14,698 bases of DNA from contig JANXVP010000115.1 of assembly GCA_025351615.1 (NCBI GenBank), positions 1 through 14,698 of the forward strand, given 5' to 3'. The DNA comes from Ramlibacter sp. GTDB lineage: Bacteria; Pseudomonadota; Gammaproteobacteria; Burkholderiales; Burkholderiaceae_C. Positions 6,916-14,698 of the stretch are shown in pieces. Both the position numbers and the translations under genes were made by a program. Below the pieces are notes generated by a model, which worked only from the letters and a program-made list of their open reading frames with translations, was not told the DNA's origin and searched no databases. Within the stretch, counting starts at the first letter, position 1. Each line of letters starts with the position of its first letter.

Positions 6916-9788
6916 CAGGCGAATTCCCTCACTTCACCGGCGCCGAACAGGTTGCTCACGCAGCGGCCGCAGAGCGTGGGGTGCGTGGCGTCGGCGCCGA
7001 CATCGGCCCGCCAGTGCCAGCAACGCTCGCATTTGGTGTCCTGCGAGGCCGACACCTTCACTGCCATGGTATCGCCGGCGACCACGGACATCGCCGAGGT
7101 GATGAAGACGAACTTCAGGTCGTCGCCCAGGCTTGCCAGCGCGGTCCACAGCTCGCCGTGGCTCGCCATCGGCACCGTGAGTTCGACGTTGGCCTGCAGC
7201 GACGAGCCGACCTGGCCCGCGGTGCGCAACGCTTCGATCTCCTTGTTGACCAGTTCGCGCGCGACCCGGATCCGGGTCCATTTGTCCAGCAGTTCGGCGT
7301 CCGGCGCGCCGATCTCGGCATAGGTCTCCAGGAAGATGGAGTCGGAATTGCCGAAGATCTTCCACGCTTCTTCGGCCGTGAAGCTGAGGAACGGCGCCAT
7401 CCAGCGCAACATCGCATGGGTGATGTTCCAGAGCGCGGTCTGCGCGCTGCGGCGCGCCAGCGATTTCGGCGCGGTGGTGTAGAGCCGGTCCTTCAGCACG
7501 TCGAGGTAGAAAGCGCCCAGGTCTTCGGAGCAGTAGACCTGCAGCTTGGCCACGACGGGGTGGAATTCGTAGACCTCGTAGTGCGCCAGCGCCTCGGCCT
7601 GGAACTGGGCTGCCCGCGACAACGCGTAGCGGTCGATCTCCAGCATCTCGCCCATGGCAACGGCGTCCCGGGCGGGATCGAAGTCGCTCACGTTGGCCAG
7701 CAGAAAGCGCAGCGTGTTGCGGATCCGGCGGTACGAATCGACCACGCGGGCCAGGATCTTGTCGTCGCCGGCGATATCGCCCGAGTAGTCGGATGCAGCC
7801 ACCCACAGCCGGATGATTTCAGCGCCCAGCTTTTGTGTCGTCACCTGCGGGTCGACGCCATTGCCCTGCGACTTGCTCATCTTGCGGCCGTGCGCATCGA
7901 CGGTGAAGCCATGCGTCAGCAGGCCGCGGTAGGGGGCGCGGCCATACATCGCGCAGGCCGTGAGCAGCGACGAATGAAACCAGCCGCGGTGCTGGTCATG
8001 GCCTTCGAGATACAGGTCGGCCTCGGGGCCGCTTTCGTGACCGGAGCCTGGATGCGACACCTTCAGCACGGTGGTGTGGGTGGTGCCCGAATCGAACCAG
8101 ACCTCGAGGATGTCGGTGCTCTTGGTGTACTGCGGCGCGTCGGCGGCAGCGCCCACCCTGGCGAAAACCTCTTCGGTGCTCGCCTTGCTCCACGCTTCGA
8201 TGCCGCCGGCTTCGACCATGTCGGCAGCCAGGTCCAGGATCTCCATCGTGCGCGGATGCAGCTCGCCCGAATCCTTGTGCAGGAAGAACGGCAGGGGCAC
8301 GCCCCAGCTGCGCTGGCGGCTGATGCACCAGTCGGGCCGCCCGGCGATCATGTCGCGCAGCCTGGCCTTGCCGTTCTCCGGGTAGAAACCGGTCTCCTCG
8401 ATCGCGGCGAGCGCCATCTGGCGCAGCGTCGCCGGCGCCTTGTCTTTCGTGAAGACGCCTTCGCCCCGGTCCATGCGGATGAACCACTGCGCCGCCGCCC
8501 GGTAGATGACGGGCGTCTTGTGGCGCCAGCAGTGCGGATAGCTGTGGCTGATGGTTTCGGTGGCGAACAGCCGGCCGGCGTCTTGCAGGGCCTGGATGAT
8601 GGTGGGAACGGCCTTCCAGATGTTCAGGCCGCCGAACAGCGGGAACCCGGGCGCGTACGAGCCGTCGCCCTGCACCGGATTGAGAATGTCGTCGTAGGCC
8701 ATGCCATGGGCGACGCAGGAGTTAAAGTCGTCCACGCCGTAGGCGGGCGACGAGTGGACGATGCCGGTGCCGTCTTCGGCCGTCGCGTAGTCGGCCAGGT
8801 ACACCGGCGACAGGCGCCGGTAGCCCCGGTCTCCATTTGCATCCGCGACGTCGTACAGCGGATGCCGGAAGTTGAGGTTCGCCAGCAGCTCGCCCTTGAC
8901 CGTCGCCAGCACCGTGCCGGTCAGGTGATAGCGCTGCATGCAGCTCTCCACCAGCACCGACGCCAGCACCAGCAGGCCGCGCCCGGTCTGCACCAGCGAG
9001 TAGTCCAGCGCCGGGTTCAGGTTCAGCGCCTGGTTGGCCGGGATGGTCCACGCGGTGGTGGTCCAGATGACCATGAAGACCTGCTGATCCGCCACCGGAT
9101 CGACCCCGAAGGCCGCCAGCACCTGCTGTGGCTGGTCGGCCTCGAAGCCGACATCGAGCGTCTGCGACTTTTTGTCGGCGTACTCGATCTCGAACTCCGC
9201 GAGCGACGAGCCGCAGTCGAAGCACCAGTACACCGGCTTCAGGCCGCGGTAAACGAAGCCGCGTTCGATCACCCGCTTGAAGGCGCGCAGCTCCGCGGCC
9301 TCGTTCTTGAAGTCCATCGTCCGGTACGGATGGTCCCAATCGCCCAGCACGCCCAGCCGCTTGAATTCCGCCATCTGGATGCCGATCTGTTCGGTGGCGA
9401 AGGCGCGGCTTCTGGCCTGCATCTCGTCCCGCGCCAGCTTGCGACCGTACTTTTTTTCGATCGCGTTCTCGATCGGCAGTCCGTGGCAATCCCAGCCCGG
9501 GATGTAGGCCGCGTCCATCCCCTTGAGCTGGCGGGCCTTGACGATCATGTCCTTGAGGACCTTGTTGACGGCGTGCCCCAGGTGGATCTGGCCATTGGCG
9601 TAGGGCGGACCGTCGTGCAGCACAAACTTCTCGTGGCCGCAACGCGCAGCCCGCAGCTTCTTGTACAGGCCCTGGTCTTCCCACTCCTTGACCCACAGCG
9701 GTTCGCGTTTGGGCAGGTCCCCGCGCATCGGGAAGGGCGTGTCGGGCAGGTTGAGCGTGGCTCGGTAATCGGTTGTCGTGTCGGACAT
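6915..9788 (-). CDS. ileS: Isoleucyl-tRNA synthetase
   Basis: Class I aminoacyl-tRNA synthetase that activates isoleucine and charges tRNA-Ile in the cytosol. It has 957 residues, near the bacterial norm. The ATP-binding HIGH motif is HLGH (69-72) in [26 protein letters not shown] follows at 99-108. The editing (CP1) domain spans roughly 190-420, with [13 protein letters not shown] at 243-255. KMSKS is at 637-641. A C-terminal zinc knuckle uses Cys 920, 923, 940 and 943 (CERC...CGRC), typical of the bacterial mupirocin-sensitive type. The gene appears intact. It lies 95 bases after ribF and overlaps lspA by one base. ATG 9788 begins [20 protein letters not shown], matching the family's N-terminus; the ribosome site before it is weak. 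The 95-base leader holds a two-hairpin element that could affect read-through from ribF. Confidence 0.98.
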   Translation of the reverse strand: MSDTTTDYRATLNLPDTPFPMRGDLPKREPLWVKEWEDQGLYKKLRAARCGHEKFVLHDGPPYANGQIHLGHAVNKVLKDMIVKARQLKGMDAAYIPGWDCHGLPIENAIEKKYGRKLARDEMQARSRAFATEQIGIQMAEFKRLGVLGDWDHPYRTMDFKNEAAELRAFKRVIERGFVYRGLKPVYWCFDCGSSLAEFEIEYADKKSQTLDVGFEADQPQQVLAAFGVDPVADQQVFMVIWTTTAWTIPANQALNLNPALDYSLVQTGRGLLVLASVLVESCMQRYHLTGTVLATVKGELLANLNFRHPLYDVADANGDRGYRRLSPVYLADYATAEDGTGIVHSSPAYGVDDFNSCVAHGMAYDDILNPVQGDGSYAPGFPLFGGLNIWKAVPTIIQALQDAGRLFATETISHSYPHCWRHKTPVIYRAAAQWFIRMDRGEGVFTKDKAPATLRQMALAAIEETGFYPENGKARLRDMIAGRPDWCISRQRSWGVPLPFFLHKDSGELHPRTMEILDLAADMVEAGGIEAWSKASTEEVFARVGAAADAPQYTKSTDILEVWFDSGTTHTTVLKVSHPGSGHESGPEADLYLEGHDQHRGWFHSSLLTACAMYGRAPYRGLLTHGFTVDAHGRKMSKSQGNGVDPQVTTQKLGAEIIRLWVAASDYSGDIAGDDKILARVVDSYRRIRNTLRFLLANVSDFDPARDAVAMGEMLEIDRYALSRAAQFQAEALAHYEVYEFHPVVAKLQVYCSEDLGAFYLDVLKDRLYTTAPKSLARRSAQTALWNITHAMLRWMAPFLSFTAEEAWKIFGNSDSIFLETYAEIGAPDAELLDKWTRIRVARELVNKEIEALRTAGQVGSSLQANVELTVPMASHGELWTALASLGDDLKFVFITSAMSVVAGDTMAVKVSASQDTKCERCWHWRADVGADATHPTLCGRCVSNLFGAGEVREFA

Positions 9789-9806
9789 GGAAAGCTTTCG
9801 GATGTC

Positions 9807-9873
9807 ATCCCGGGCTGGACCCGGGATCCAGGATGTTGGAAGGCGAGACAGGGATTGCGGAGAGCGTCCGCAA
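9807..9873. repeat. Two-hairpin dispersed-repeat-like element between ribF and ileS
   Basis: The first hairpin has an 8-bp perfect stem, ATCCCGGG at 9807-9814 with CCCGGGAT at 9820-9827, and a 5-base loop. It is preceded by GTC, giving the GTCATCCCGGG...CCCGGGATCCAGG layout seen in intergenic palindromic repeats of many proteobacteria. The second hairpin has a 7-bp perfect stem, TTGCGGA at 9855-9861 with TCCGCAA at 9867-9873, and a 5-base loop. Neither is followed by a T-tract on the ribF-ileS strand, so they are unlikely to be simple terminators. Membership of a dispersed family is inferred from the sequence style; no second copy lies in this window. Confidence 0.6.
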
Positions 9874-9883
9874 CGACAGCCGG

Positions 9884-10882
9884 CTAAATTCGGTCGCGCG
9901 TTGTCTGGCGACGGGTGGACGCAAAAAATGCGCGAGCGTCGTCGCAGTCCTTCCTGATGCCCGTCTTCAGGGCATCCAGGCCGTCGTACCTGAGCTCGTC
10001 ATGCAGTTTGTGCAGCAGTTCCACGCGGATGATTTTACCGTACCCTTCCTCGGGCGCCATCCGCTCGGGCCATTCGAGGCAGTGGGTTTCCAGCAGCACC
10101 CGTCCGCCATTGACGTCGCCGGCGTCCAGCGACGGCCGGATCCCCAGGTTCGCGACACCTGCAAGCGGGCTGTCGGAGAGGCCGCGCACCGCGACCGCGA
10201 AGATGCCGCTGGCAGCGGGCTTCCAGTGCGAAAAGCGCAGGTTCAGCGTCCTGAAGCCGAGCTCGCGTCCCAGCTTGCGGCCGTGGACCACGTGCCCGCT
10301 GATGCTGTAAGGCCGGCCGAGCAGCGCCGTCACGTCGTCCATCCGGCCCTGGCCCAGCGCCTGCCGGACCGCGGAACTCGAGACCCGCAAGCCGTGCACC
10401 TGGTAGCTGTTCATGCGCGCCACATCGAAGCCCTTGCCGCCGGCGGCGGCGTCGAGCATCGCGTAGTCGCCGGCGCGGCGGGCGCCGAACCGGAAGTCGT
10501 CACCCACCAGGACATATTTCACGCCCAGCGCCTGCACCAGTACCTGGTCGATGAAGGCGTCGGGAACCAGCGAGGACAAGCGGGCGTCGAACTTCAGCAC
10601 CACGCATTGCTCCACACCGCAACGCGCCAGCTCGGTCAGCTTGTCGCGTAGCGTGGCGACCCGGGCCGGAGCGAGGTCCGGCTTGCGTTGCAAAGCCGCA
10701 AAGTAGTCGCGTGGATGCGGCTCGAATGTCATCACGCAGCTCGGCACGCCACGATGGAGCGCCTCGCTGTTCAGAAGCGCCAGCATCGCCTGGTGCCCGC
10801 GGTGCACGCCGTCGAAGTTTCCGATCGTCAGCGCGCAGGCCGGGGCAATGCCCGGGTGGTGGAAGCCGCGGAAAATCTGCAT
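9884..10882 (-). CDS. ribF: Bifunctional riboflavin kinase / FAD synthetase
   Basis: Phosphorylates riboflavin to FMN and adenylates FMN to FAD; cytosolic, 332 residues. The N-terminal nucleotidyltransferase domain has [10 protein letters not shown] (21-30), FEPHPRDYF (53-61), [13 protein letters not shown] (127-139) and the VSSSAVR segment (167-173, usually ISSTxIR). The C-terminal riboflavin kinase domain has [15 protein letters not shown] (196-210). RTLN at 211-214 stands where the family has PTAN: the Thr and Asn are kept, while Pro and Ala are replaced. The acidic residue expected to act as base is E265 in [10 protein letters not shown]. Both domains look complete. It is first in the ribF-ileS-lspA gene order common in proteobacteria. 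No FMN riboswitch-like leader is visible upstream of ATG 10882, and the gene diverges from the HNH gene over 138 bases. Confidence 0.96.
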   Translation of the reverse strand: MQIFRGFHHPGIAPACALTIGNFDGVHRGHQAMLALLNSEALHRGVPSCVMTFEPHPRDYFAALQRKPDLAPARVATLRDKLTELARCGVEQCVVLKFDARLSSLVPDAFIDQVLVQALGVKYVLVGDDFRFGARRAGDYAMLDAAAGGKGFDVARMNSYQVHGLRVSSSAVRQALGQGRMDDVTALLGRPYSISGHVVHGRKLGRELGFRTLNLRFSHWKPAASGIFAVAVRGLSDSPLAGVANLGIRPSLDAGDVNGGRVLLETHCLEWPERMAPEEGYGKIIRVELLHKLHDELRYDGLDALKTGIRKDCDDARAFFASTRRQTTRDRI

Positions 10883-11007
10883 TGCGGGTTGATATCTTTT
10901 TGATAGCAGGTAGTGCCCGTCCCTCCAGCGCCCGGGGGCGGGTGGTCACCAAACGAGGTATATTGTGCTGTAGGTTTGCTTTTCCGTTCAGTGGTTGCCC
11001 ATTGTTG

Positions 11008-11014
11008 AAGGAGG
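11008..11014 (+). promoter_or_regulatory. Perfect Shine-Dalgarno selecting a TTG start
   Basis: AAGGAGG lies 6 bases before TTG 11021. It decides the unusual start codon of the HNH gene; no in-frame ATG or GTG gives a comparable arrangement. Confidence 0.85.
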
Positions 11015-11020
11015 CGTAGT

Positions 11021-11578
11021 TTGAAGGTCCTGAAGCTGTCCGCCCAAGGTCTGCCCCAGTCGTGGATTTCGCTGGAGCAAGCCGTGCTGCATTACGCCTC
11101 GCAGGAAGTGCGCTGGGAAGTCGGCGCCCAGGTGGCGCGCTTTCGCGGCGGCCACAATGCCGTCACCGGCGAGCAATCGGTGATCTCCGTCAGCAGCATC
11201 ATCGGCACCAAGGGCGTGCCCAACATCAATCCCTTCGACCTCAAGCCCGGCCTCACCAACAGCAAGCTGTTCGCGCGCGACCGCGACGTCTGTGCCTACT
11301 GCGGGCAGGACCACCACGAGGAAGAACTGACGCGCGAGCACATCATCCCCTTTGCCCAGAACGGCAAGGACCACTGGATGAACGTGGTGACGGCCTGCCG
11401 CGCCTGCAACCACCGCAAAAGCAACCGCACGCCGGAGCAGGCGCACATGCCGCTGCTTTATGCGCCGTACGTGCCCAGCCTGTGGGAAGACTTCATCCTG
11501 CGAAACCGGCGCATCCTGGCCGACCAGATGGAGTTTTTGATGGCGCACCTGCCAAAGACGTCCCGCCTGCACTGCTGA
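11021..11578 (+). CDS. HNH endonuclease family protein
   Basis: A 185-residue protein with a zinc-type HNH (beta-beta-alpha metal) nuclease domain at about 85-140. It shows CAYCGQ, then TREHIIPFAQNGKDHW, then NVVTACRACNHRKSNRTPEQA. The CxxC pairs should hold a structural zinc. The His of EHIIP and the later Asn and His (N and CNH) are the metal-binding and catalytic set. The N-terminal about 85 residues (KLSAQGLPQSWISLEQAVLH and onward) are not a domain I can name. It starts at TTG, fixed by AAGGAGG six bases upstream. From memory, proteins of this exact layout are widespread single-copy genes in Burkholderiales rather than part of restriction cassettes. No methylase or other defence gene is adjacent. 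Its target and role are unknown. It diverges from ribF and converges with the lipoprotein gene. Confidence 0.88.
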   Translation: MKVLKLSAQGLPQSWISLEQAVLHYASQEVRWEVGAQVARFRGGHNAVTGEQSVISVSSIIGTKGVPNINPFDLKPGLTNSKLFARDRDVCAYCGQDHHEEELTREHIIPFAQNGKDHWMNVVTACRACNHRKSNRTPEQAHMPLLYAPYVPSLWEDFILRNRRILADQMEFLMAHLPKTSRLHC

Positions 11579-11635
11579 GGCCGGGGGGCGACGGCGCCAA
11601 GGCCCTCATGCCGGGCCGCAGCCGCCATCCATCCG

Positions 11636-13021
11636 TCAATAAGTCAGTTCCAGCAGCGACACCTGGCCCGCAGCAGCCGGCCAGCTCCGCCCCACGACCC
11701 GCTCGCCGTTGAATTCCGCCACCACAGGCCGGGCCTGGGCGGAGTCCAGCTTCAGTTTCGAACTCGCAACGCCGGCGCCCGGCATGGCGCCCGGCGGCGG
11801 CGTCTGGCCGTCGAAAGCCATGCGGTCGCGCGCTGGGTCCAGGTAACCGCGCGGCCGCGTCATGGTCACGATCGCCTGCGCGCCGCGGTCCGCTTCCGCG
11901 ATGCGTTCGGGTTTCAGGTGGACGACCGCACTGGAACGCGGAAACGGACTGCGGTAGATGTGGGTTGTCGCATAGCCGGGGGCAGCGATGACGAATTCAT
12001 AGGGCGTGGCGGGCTGGGCCGCGAAAGGTCCCCACAGGCCGTCGGCGCCGACTGTCGTTGAATACGCCGCAGGGCCGCGGCGCTCGCCGCTTGCCGGATC
12101 GGTCGCATACACCTGCAGCTGCGCGCCGGGCAAGGGCAGGTTGTTGCTGAAGTTGCCGGACGTCGGATCGGTGGAGGACAAGCCCAGCCCCGTGACCTTG
12201 CCGCCGAGGACGATGGCGGCTTCGGGCGCCGGCGCTGTGGTTGCCGGCGCGCTGCCGGTGATGAACTGGTAGGCCGCCGCGAACGCAGCGGGTGAATAGG
12301 CGGTCTCGCGATGGTCGATGCGCGCGATGACGACGTTGGTCGCACCCTTGAGTTCCGGACCGGCGTACGTCACGTTGGTCGGCAAGCCTTTGCGGCCGAT
12401 CCACAAGCCATCGGGCTGGGCGTACTTGTCGTTGTTGTCGGAGCGGATCGTCATCCACTTGACCGGTCCCGTGACTTCGTCGCCAGCGGCGTTCTTCGGC
12501 GCGTTCAATGCCATCAGGAAAGCGCCCGTTCCCGCATATTCGCTGCCTTCGTTGAGCCCCGCAATCGCCTGCAGGCCGTGATTCGGCGTGCCGCTCAAAA
12601 TGGCATGGCTCACCGTGCGCTCGCCGCCACCGTTGTGGATGTAGTTGCGGATCGCATTGCCGCCGCGCGAGTTGCCCATCAGGACGACCTTGCCGGCCCC
12701 GGTCGCTTGCAGCACCTTCTCGACCTCGGCCTTGAGGTACGCCATGTGCTGCGCCGTCGACGTGCGGCCCGGTTGCGCCTTGCTGTCGTCGTCGCGGGAG
12801 AGCGGGTAGGGCGCGTCGATCGCGTAAAGCCGGTCGCGCGGCCAGCCGTTCGATTCGAAGCGCCAGATCGTCGTCTGCCACAGCGCGGCGCTGTCGCCGT
12901 TGCCGTGCACGAACACGATCGGTGGGGCGGTGTCCTGCAGCGATGGGGTGCTGGCGCAGCCGGCGGCGAGGACCGCGGCGGCGGCGAGGCCCAGGAACAG
13001 GCGGCGGCTGGTGTGCATCAT
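11636..13021 (-). CDS. Alpha/beta-hydrolase lipoprotein with Tat-type signal, probable esterase/lipase
   Basis: A predicted exported serine hydrolase of 461 residues. The N-terminus has a twin-arginine motif SRRLFLG (5-11), a hydrophobic stretch and the lipobox AAGC, with lipidated C22 followed by Ala, which suggests outer-membrane sorting. The hydrolase domain (about 33-255) has VHGNGD (38-43, oxyanion region), the nucleophile elbow GNSRGG with S118, an Asp candidate among D195, D198 and D204, and H237 in DHRET. The C-terminal part (about 268-461) is beta-rich (VLGGKVTGLGL, LPGAQLQVYATD, PYEFVIAAPGY), like a carbohydrate-binding or carboxypeptidase-regulatory fold, perhaps for substrate binding. 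The ATG overlaps the preceding acyl-CoA dehydrogenase stop in ATGATG; a second ATG at 13018 is equally possible. An ester or lipid substrate fits the context, but that is inference. Confidence 0.85.
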   Translation of the reverse strand: MMHTSRRLFLGLAAAAVLAAGCASTPSLQDTAPPIVFVHGNGDSAALWQTTIWRFESNGWPRDRLYAIDAPYPLSRDDDSKAQPGRTSTAQHMAYLKAEVEKVLQATGAGKVVLMGNSRGGNAIRNYIHNGGGERTVSHAILSGTPNHGLQAIAGLNEGSEYAGTGAFLMALNAPKNAAGDEVTGPVKWMTIRSDNNDKYAQPDGLWIGRKGLPTNVTYAGPELKGATNVVIARIDHRETAYSPAAFAAAYQFITGSAPATTAPAPEAAIVLGGKVTGLGLSSTDPTSGNFSNNLPLPGAQLQVYATDPASGERRGPAAYSTTVGADGLWGPFAAQPATPYEFVIAAPGYATTHIYRSPFPRSSAVVHLKPERIAEADRGAQAIVTMTRPRGYLDPARDRMAFDGQTPPPGAMPGAGVASSKLKLDSAQARPVVAEFNGERVVGRSWPAAAGQVSLLELTY

Positions 13022-14133
13022 GCGAACACGCCAGCTGTGTCCTGCATTCTCTCGGACACTTCACCGAGCTGGTGCAGGGTGTCGCCGAAGCTCAGCTCGA
13101 GCTGGGTCAGCTTCTTGAAGTAGTGGCTGCCGATGTAATCGTCGGTCACCCCGATGCCGCCGTGCAGCTGCACCGACTGCTGGCCGACGTAGCGCATAGA
13201 CACACCGAGCTGGTACTTGGCGCGCGCCATGGCACGGCGCCGCTCTTCGGCCGGCGCGTTGAGCTTGAGGGCGGCGTAGTAGCTCATCGAGCGGGCCAGC
13301 TCCAGCTGCATCTTCATGTCGGCGACGCGGTGCCGCAGCGCCTGGAAGGTGGCGAGCGTCACGCCGAACTGCTTGCGCATGTTCATGTACTCCACCGTCA
13401 AGGCCATCGTCTTGTCCATCACGCCGACCGCTTCGGCACAGGTCGCGGCGATGCCGATATCGACCGCATGCTCGAGCGCCAGCAGGCCATCCTCGCTGAC
13501 CGGGCTGGCCGGGCTGTTCTTGAACGTCACCTCGGCCGCTCGGCCACCGTCCTGCGTGCTGTAGCCGCGGGTGCCGACCCCGGCGGCCGAGCGCTCGACC
13601 AGGAACATTCCGAGCTTGCCGTTCACCATCGCCGGAACCAGGAAAGCGTCGGCCAGGTCACCGGCCGGCACGATGCTCTTGGCGCCAGTCAGGCTCCAGC
13701 TGTCGCCGGTCCGCGTTGCAGTGGCTTCGCACATATAGAGCCAGTAGCGCGACTTGCGCTCCTGGTAGGCGAGCACGACCAGGGCCTCGCCACCGGCGAT
13801 GCGCGGCAGCCATTGCGACTTCAGCGCGGCGGGCGCATAGCCGCCGAGCACGCCGCTGGCGATCAGCGTCTGGGCCAGGGGCTCCAGCACCATGCCGCGC
13901 CCGAGCTCTTCCATCACCACCATGCCCTCGACCGGACCCATGCCCATGCCGCCCTGGTCTTCGGCGACGTACAGGCCGGTCAGGCCCAGTTCGGCCAGCT
14001 GGCCGTACGCTGCGCGGTCGAAACCGCCCGCCTTGACTGCCTTGCGCCGGCGCTCGAAGTCGTAGCCCTTGTCCACCCACTTGCGGACCGCGTCGCGCAA
14101 CTGGTCCTGGTCGTCGGAAAAATCAAAGTCCAT
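13018..14133 (-). CDS. Acyl-CoA dehydrogenase, smaller subunit-like
   Basis: A flavoprotein-fold acyl-CoA dehydrogenase of 371 residues that would act in fatty-acid, branched-acid or sterol/aromatic side-chain beta-oxidation in the cytosol. It has FSDDQDQLRDAVRKW near the start, GLTGLYVAEDQGGMGMG (50-66), SWSLTGAKSIVPAGDLAD (145-162), RKQFG (253-257) and QLHGGIGVTDDY (322-333). At the position of the usual catalytic glutamate (YEGT in the common type) it reads F349-G350-D351, so the base is missing there, as in the partner subunits of heteromeric acyl-CoA dehydrogenases. ATG 14133, preceded by GGAG at 14140-14143, was preferred to a GTG at 14145. It lies 55 bases after another acyl-CoA dehydrogenase gene and overlaps the lipoprotein gene, so the three probably share a transcript. 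Substrate unknown. Confidence 0.93.
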   Translation of the reverse strand: MDFDFSDDQDQLRDAVRKWVDKGYDFERRRKAVKAGGFDRAAYGQLAELGLTGLYVAEDQGGMGMGPVEGMVVMEELGRGMVLEPLAQTLIASGVLGGYAPAALKSQWLPRIAGGEALVVLAYQERKSRYWLYMCEATATRTGDSWSLTGAKSIVPAGDLADAFLVPAMVNGKLGMFLVERSAAGVGTRGYSTQDGGRAAEVTFKNSPASPVSEDGLLALEHAVDIGIAATCAEAVGVMDKTMALTVEYMNMRKQFGVTLATFQALRHRVADMKMQLELARSMSYYAALKLNAPAEERRRAMARAKYQLGVSMRYVGQQSVQLHGGIGVTDDYIGSHYFKKLTQLELSFGDTLHQLGEVSERMQDTAGVFA

Positions 14134-14139
14134 ATTTGT

Positions 14140-14143
14140 CTCC
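14140..14143 (-). promoter_or_regulatory. Ribosome binding site that fixes the acyl-CoA dehydrogenase start
   Basis: On the minus strand GGAG is followed by six bases and ATG 14133. The in-frame GTG at 14145 partly overlaps this site and is therefore unlikely to be the start. Confidence 0.7.
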
Positions 14144-14188
14144 ACTAGCTAATCAGTTGAGGACAGAGCTAAAGATCTGTCCCGCAAA

Positions 14189-14698
14189 TCAACCCAGAAC
14201 GGTCTGAGCGACGATGTTGCGTTGCACTTCGTTGCTGCCGCCGTAGATGGTGGTCTTGCGCAGGTTGAAGTAGGTCGAGGCCAGCGGCGCCAGGTAGGCC
14301 GCGCCGACAAACTCGCCCTGCCAGCCGGCGTCCATCGCCTCGGAGATGAAGGGCACCGCGTACGGCCCGGCGGCCAGCATCATCAGCTCGCTGTAGCGCT
14401 GCTGGATTTCGCTGCCCTTGATCTTGAGCAGGCCGGCGATGTCGAGCGAGTTCTTGCCCGACTTCTCGGCCGACAGCACCCGCAGCACCATCATTTCGAG
14501 GGCGACGACATCGACTTCGAGCTTGGCGATCTCATCGCGGAAGCGCTGGTCCTCATAGACGCCTTCGGCCTTGGCGATGCGTTTGAGCCGGTCCAGTTCG
14601 CGCTTGGAGCGGTTGACGTCGGCGATGTTGGTGCGCTCGTGCGACAACAGGTGCTTGGCGTAGGTCCAGCCCTTGTTCTCTTCGCCGATCAGGTTGGC
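14189..14698 (-). CDS. Acyl-CoA dehydrogenase, larger subunit-like, C-terminal fragment
   Basis: The gene runs off the right edge; 169 residues up to the TGA at 14191-14189 are visible, and the frame stays open to base 14698. The visible start reads ANLIGEENKGWTYAKHLLSH, then ERTNIADV, which matches the middle-to-C-terminal domain boundary of long acyl-CoA dehydrogenases (the V-x-x-x-NLIGExNxGW region). It ends with TTIYGGSNEVQRNIVAQTVLG, the FAD/tetramer-contact signature. In the common type this reads YEGT; here it is Y-G-G-S, so the glutamate is not at that site. In heteromeric enzymes such as the mycobacterial FadE26-FadE27 type, the base sits earlier in the larger chain. It is immediately upstream of the smaller acyl-CoA dehydrogenase gene and should be its partner. 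Substrate cannot be predicted. Confidence 0.92.
   Translation of the reverse strand, partial: ANLIGEENKGWTYAKHLLSHERTNIADVNRSKRELDRLKRIAKAEGVYEDQRFRDEIAKLEVDVVALEMMVLRVLSAEKSGKNSLDIAGLLKIKGSEIQQRYSELMMLAAGPYAVPFISEAMDAGWQGEFVGAAYLAPLASTYFNLRKTTIYGGSNEVQRNIVAQTVLG

Noticed and set aside
6981..9887. A 968-codon open frame on + opposite ileS
   Set aside because: It mirrors ileS, which has every synthetase motif. The antisense protein is Arg/Gln/His/Val-rich with no recognisable domain, as expected from high-GC codon bias on the opposite strand.
10959..10964. TATATT as a -10 box for the HNH gene
   Set aside because: The bases 17 upstream are G-rich with no -35 resemblance; one hexamer alone is not enough.
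10883..11020. FMN riboswitch upstream of ribF
   Set aside because: The 138-base gap is too short and lacks the conserved multi-stem RFN element; none of its characteristic conserved segments is visible.
11601..11617. GGCCC/GGGCC hairpin between the HNH gene and the lipoprotein gene
   Set aside because: The stem is only 5 bp with no T-tract on either strand; it is weak in a GC-rich background.
12922..14148. Long open frame on + opposite the acyl-CoA dehydrogenase and lipoprotein start
   Set aside because: It is antisense to two well-supported genes and has a composition typical of a GC-bias shadow.
1..14698. CRISPR array, tRNA, rRNA, insertion sequence or prophage genes
   Set aside because: I saw no regularly spaced repeats, no tRNA-like cloverleaf with CCA end, no rRNA core sequence, and no transposase, integrase or phage protein signature.

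Overview
The window is GC-rich, densely packed bacterial chromosome. Gene content points to a betaproteobacterium of the order Burkholderiales, possibly an Oxalobacteraceae-like member. The supports are the ribF-ileS-lspA block, an HNH protein family divergent from ribF that I recall from that order, a TctA-type transporter end, and the strong G/C third-position bias. I cannot fix the genus from the sequence alone. No gap exceeds 300 bases; the largest is the 185-base stretch before the response regulator.

Layout, left to right. (1) The 3' end of a TctA-family permease (1-217), closed by a textbook C(UUCG)G intrinsic terminator. (2) A DMT/EamA transporter followed at 46 bases by an atypical short-chain dehydrogenase-like protein, both on +. 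A second DMT/EamA transporter converges on them. (3) Divergent from that second transporter, a zinc-free quinone oxidoreductase on +, then a receiver-only response regulator on +. (4) A long minus-strand stretch: ribF, ileS, lspA, then an Na/Pi cotransporter with a C-terminal PhoU-like domain, which ends 8 bases from the response regulator. ileS and lspA overlap in TGATG, and a two-hairpin repeat-like element lies between ribF and ileS. (5) Divergent from ribF, an HNH endonuclease-like gene with a TTG start set by a perfect Shine-Dalgarno. (6) A minus-strand probable operon running in from the right edge: the C-terminal part of one acyl-CoA dehydrogenase, a second smaller acyl-CoA dehydrogenase, and an alpha/beta-hydrolase lipoprotein whose start overlaps the stop of the second dehydrogenase.

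How the genes work together. ribF supplies FMN/FAD, ileS charges tRNA-Ile, and lspA matures lipoproteins. Lipoproteins such as the hydrolase at 11636-13021 need a signal peptidase II of this kind. The two acyl-CoA dehydrogenases look like the subunits of a heteromeric enzyme. Neither shows the usual catalytic glutamate in the part visible here, so the base is expected in the part of the larger subunit outside the window.

I did not find a convincing new multi-gene system. The content is mostly housekeeping and metabolic. The points most worth a second look are the dehydrogenase-like protein lacking the catalytic Tyr and Lys, the acyl-CoA dehydrogenase pair, the Tat-type lipoprotein hydrolase coupled to it, the two-hairpin element between ribF and ileS, and the conserved-looking HNH gene beside ribF.
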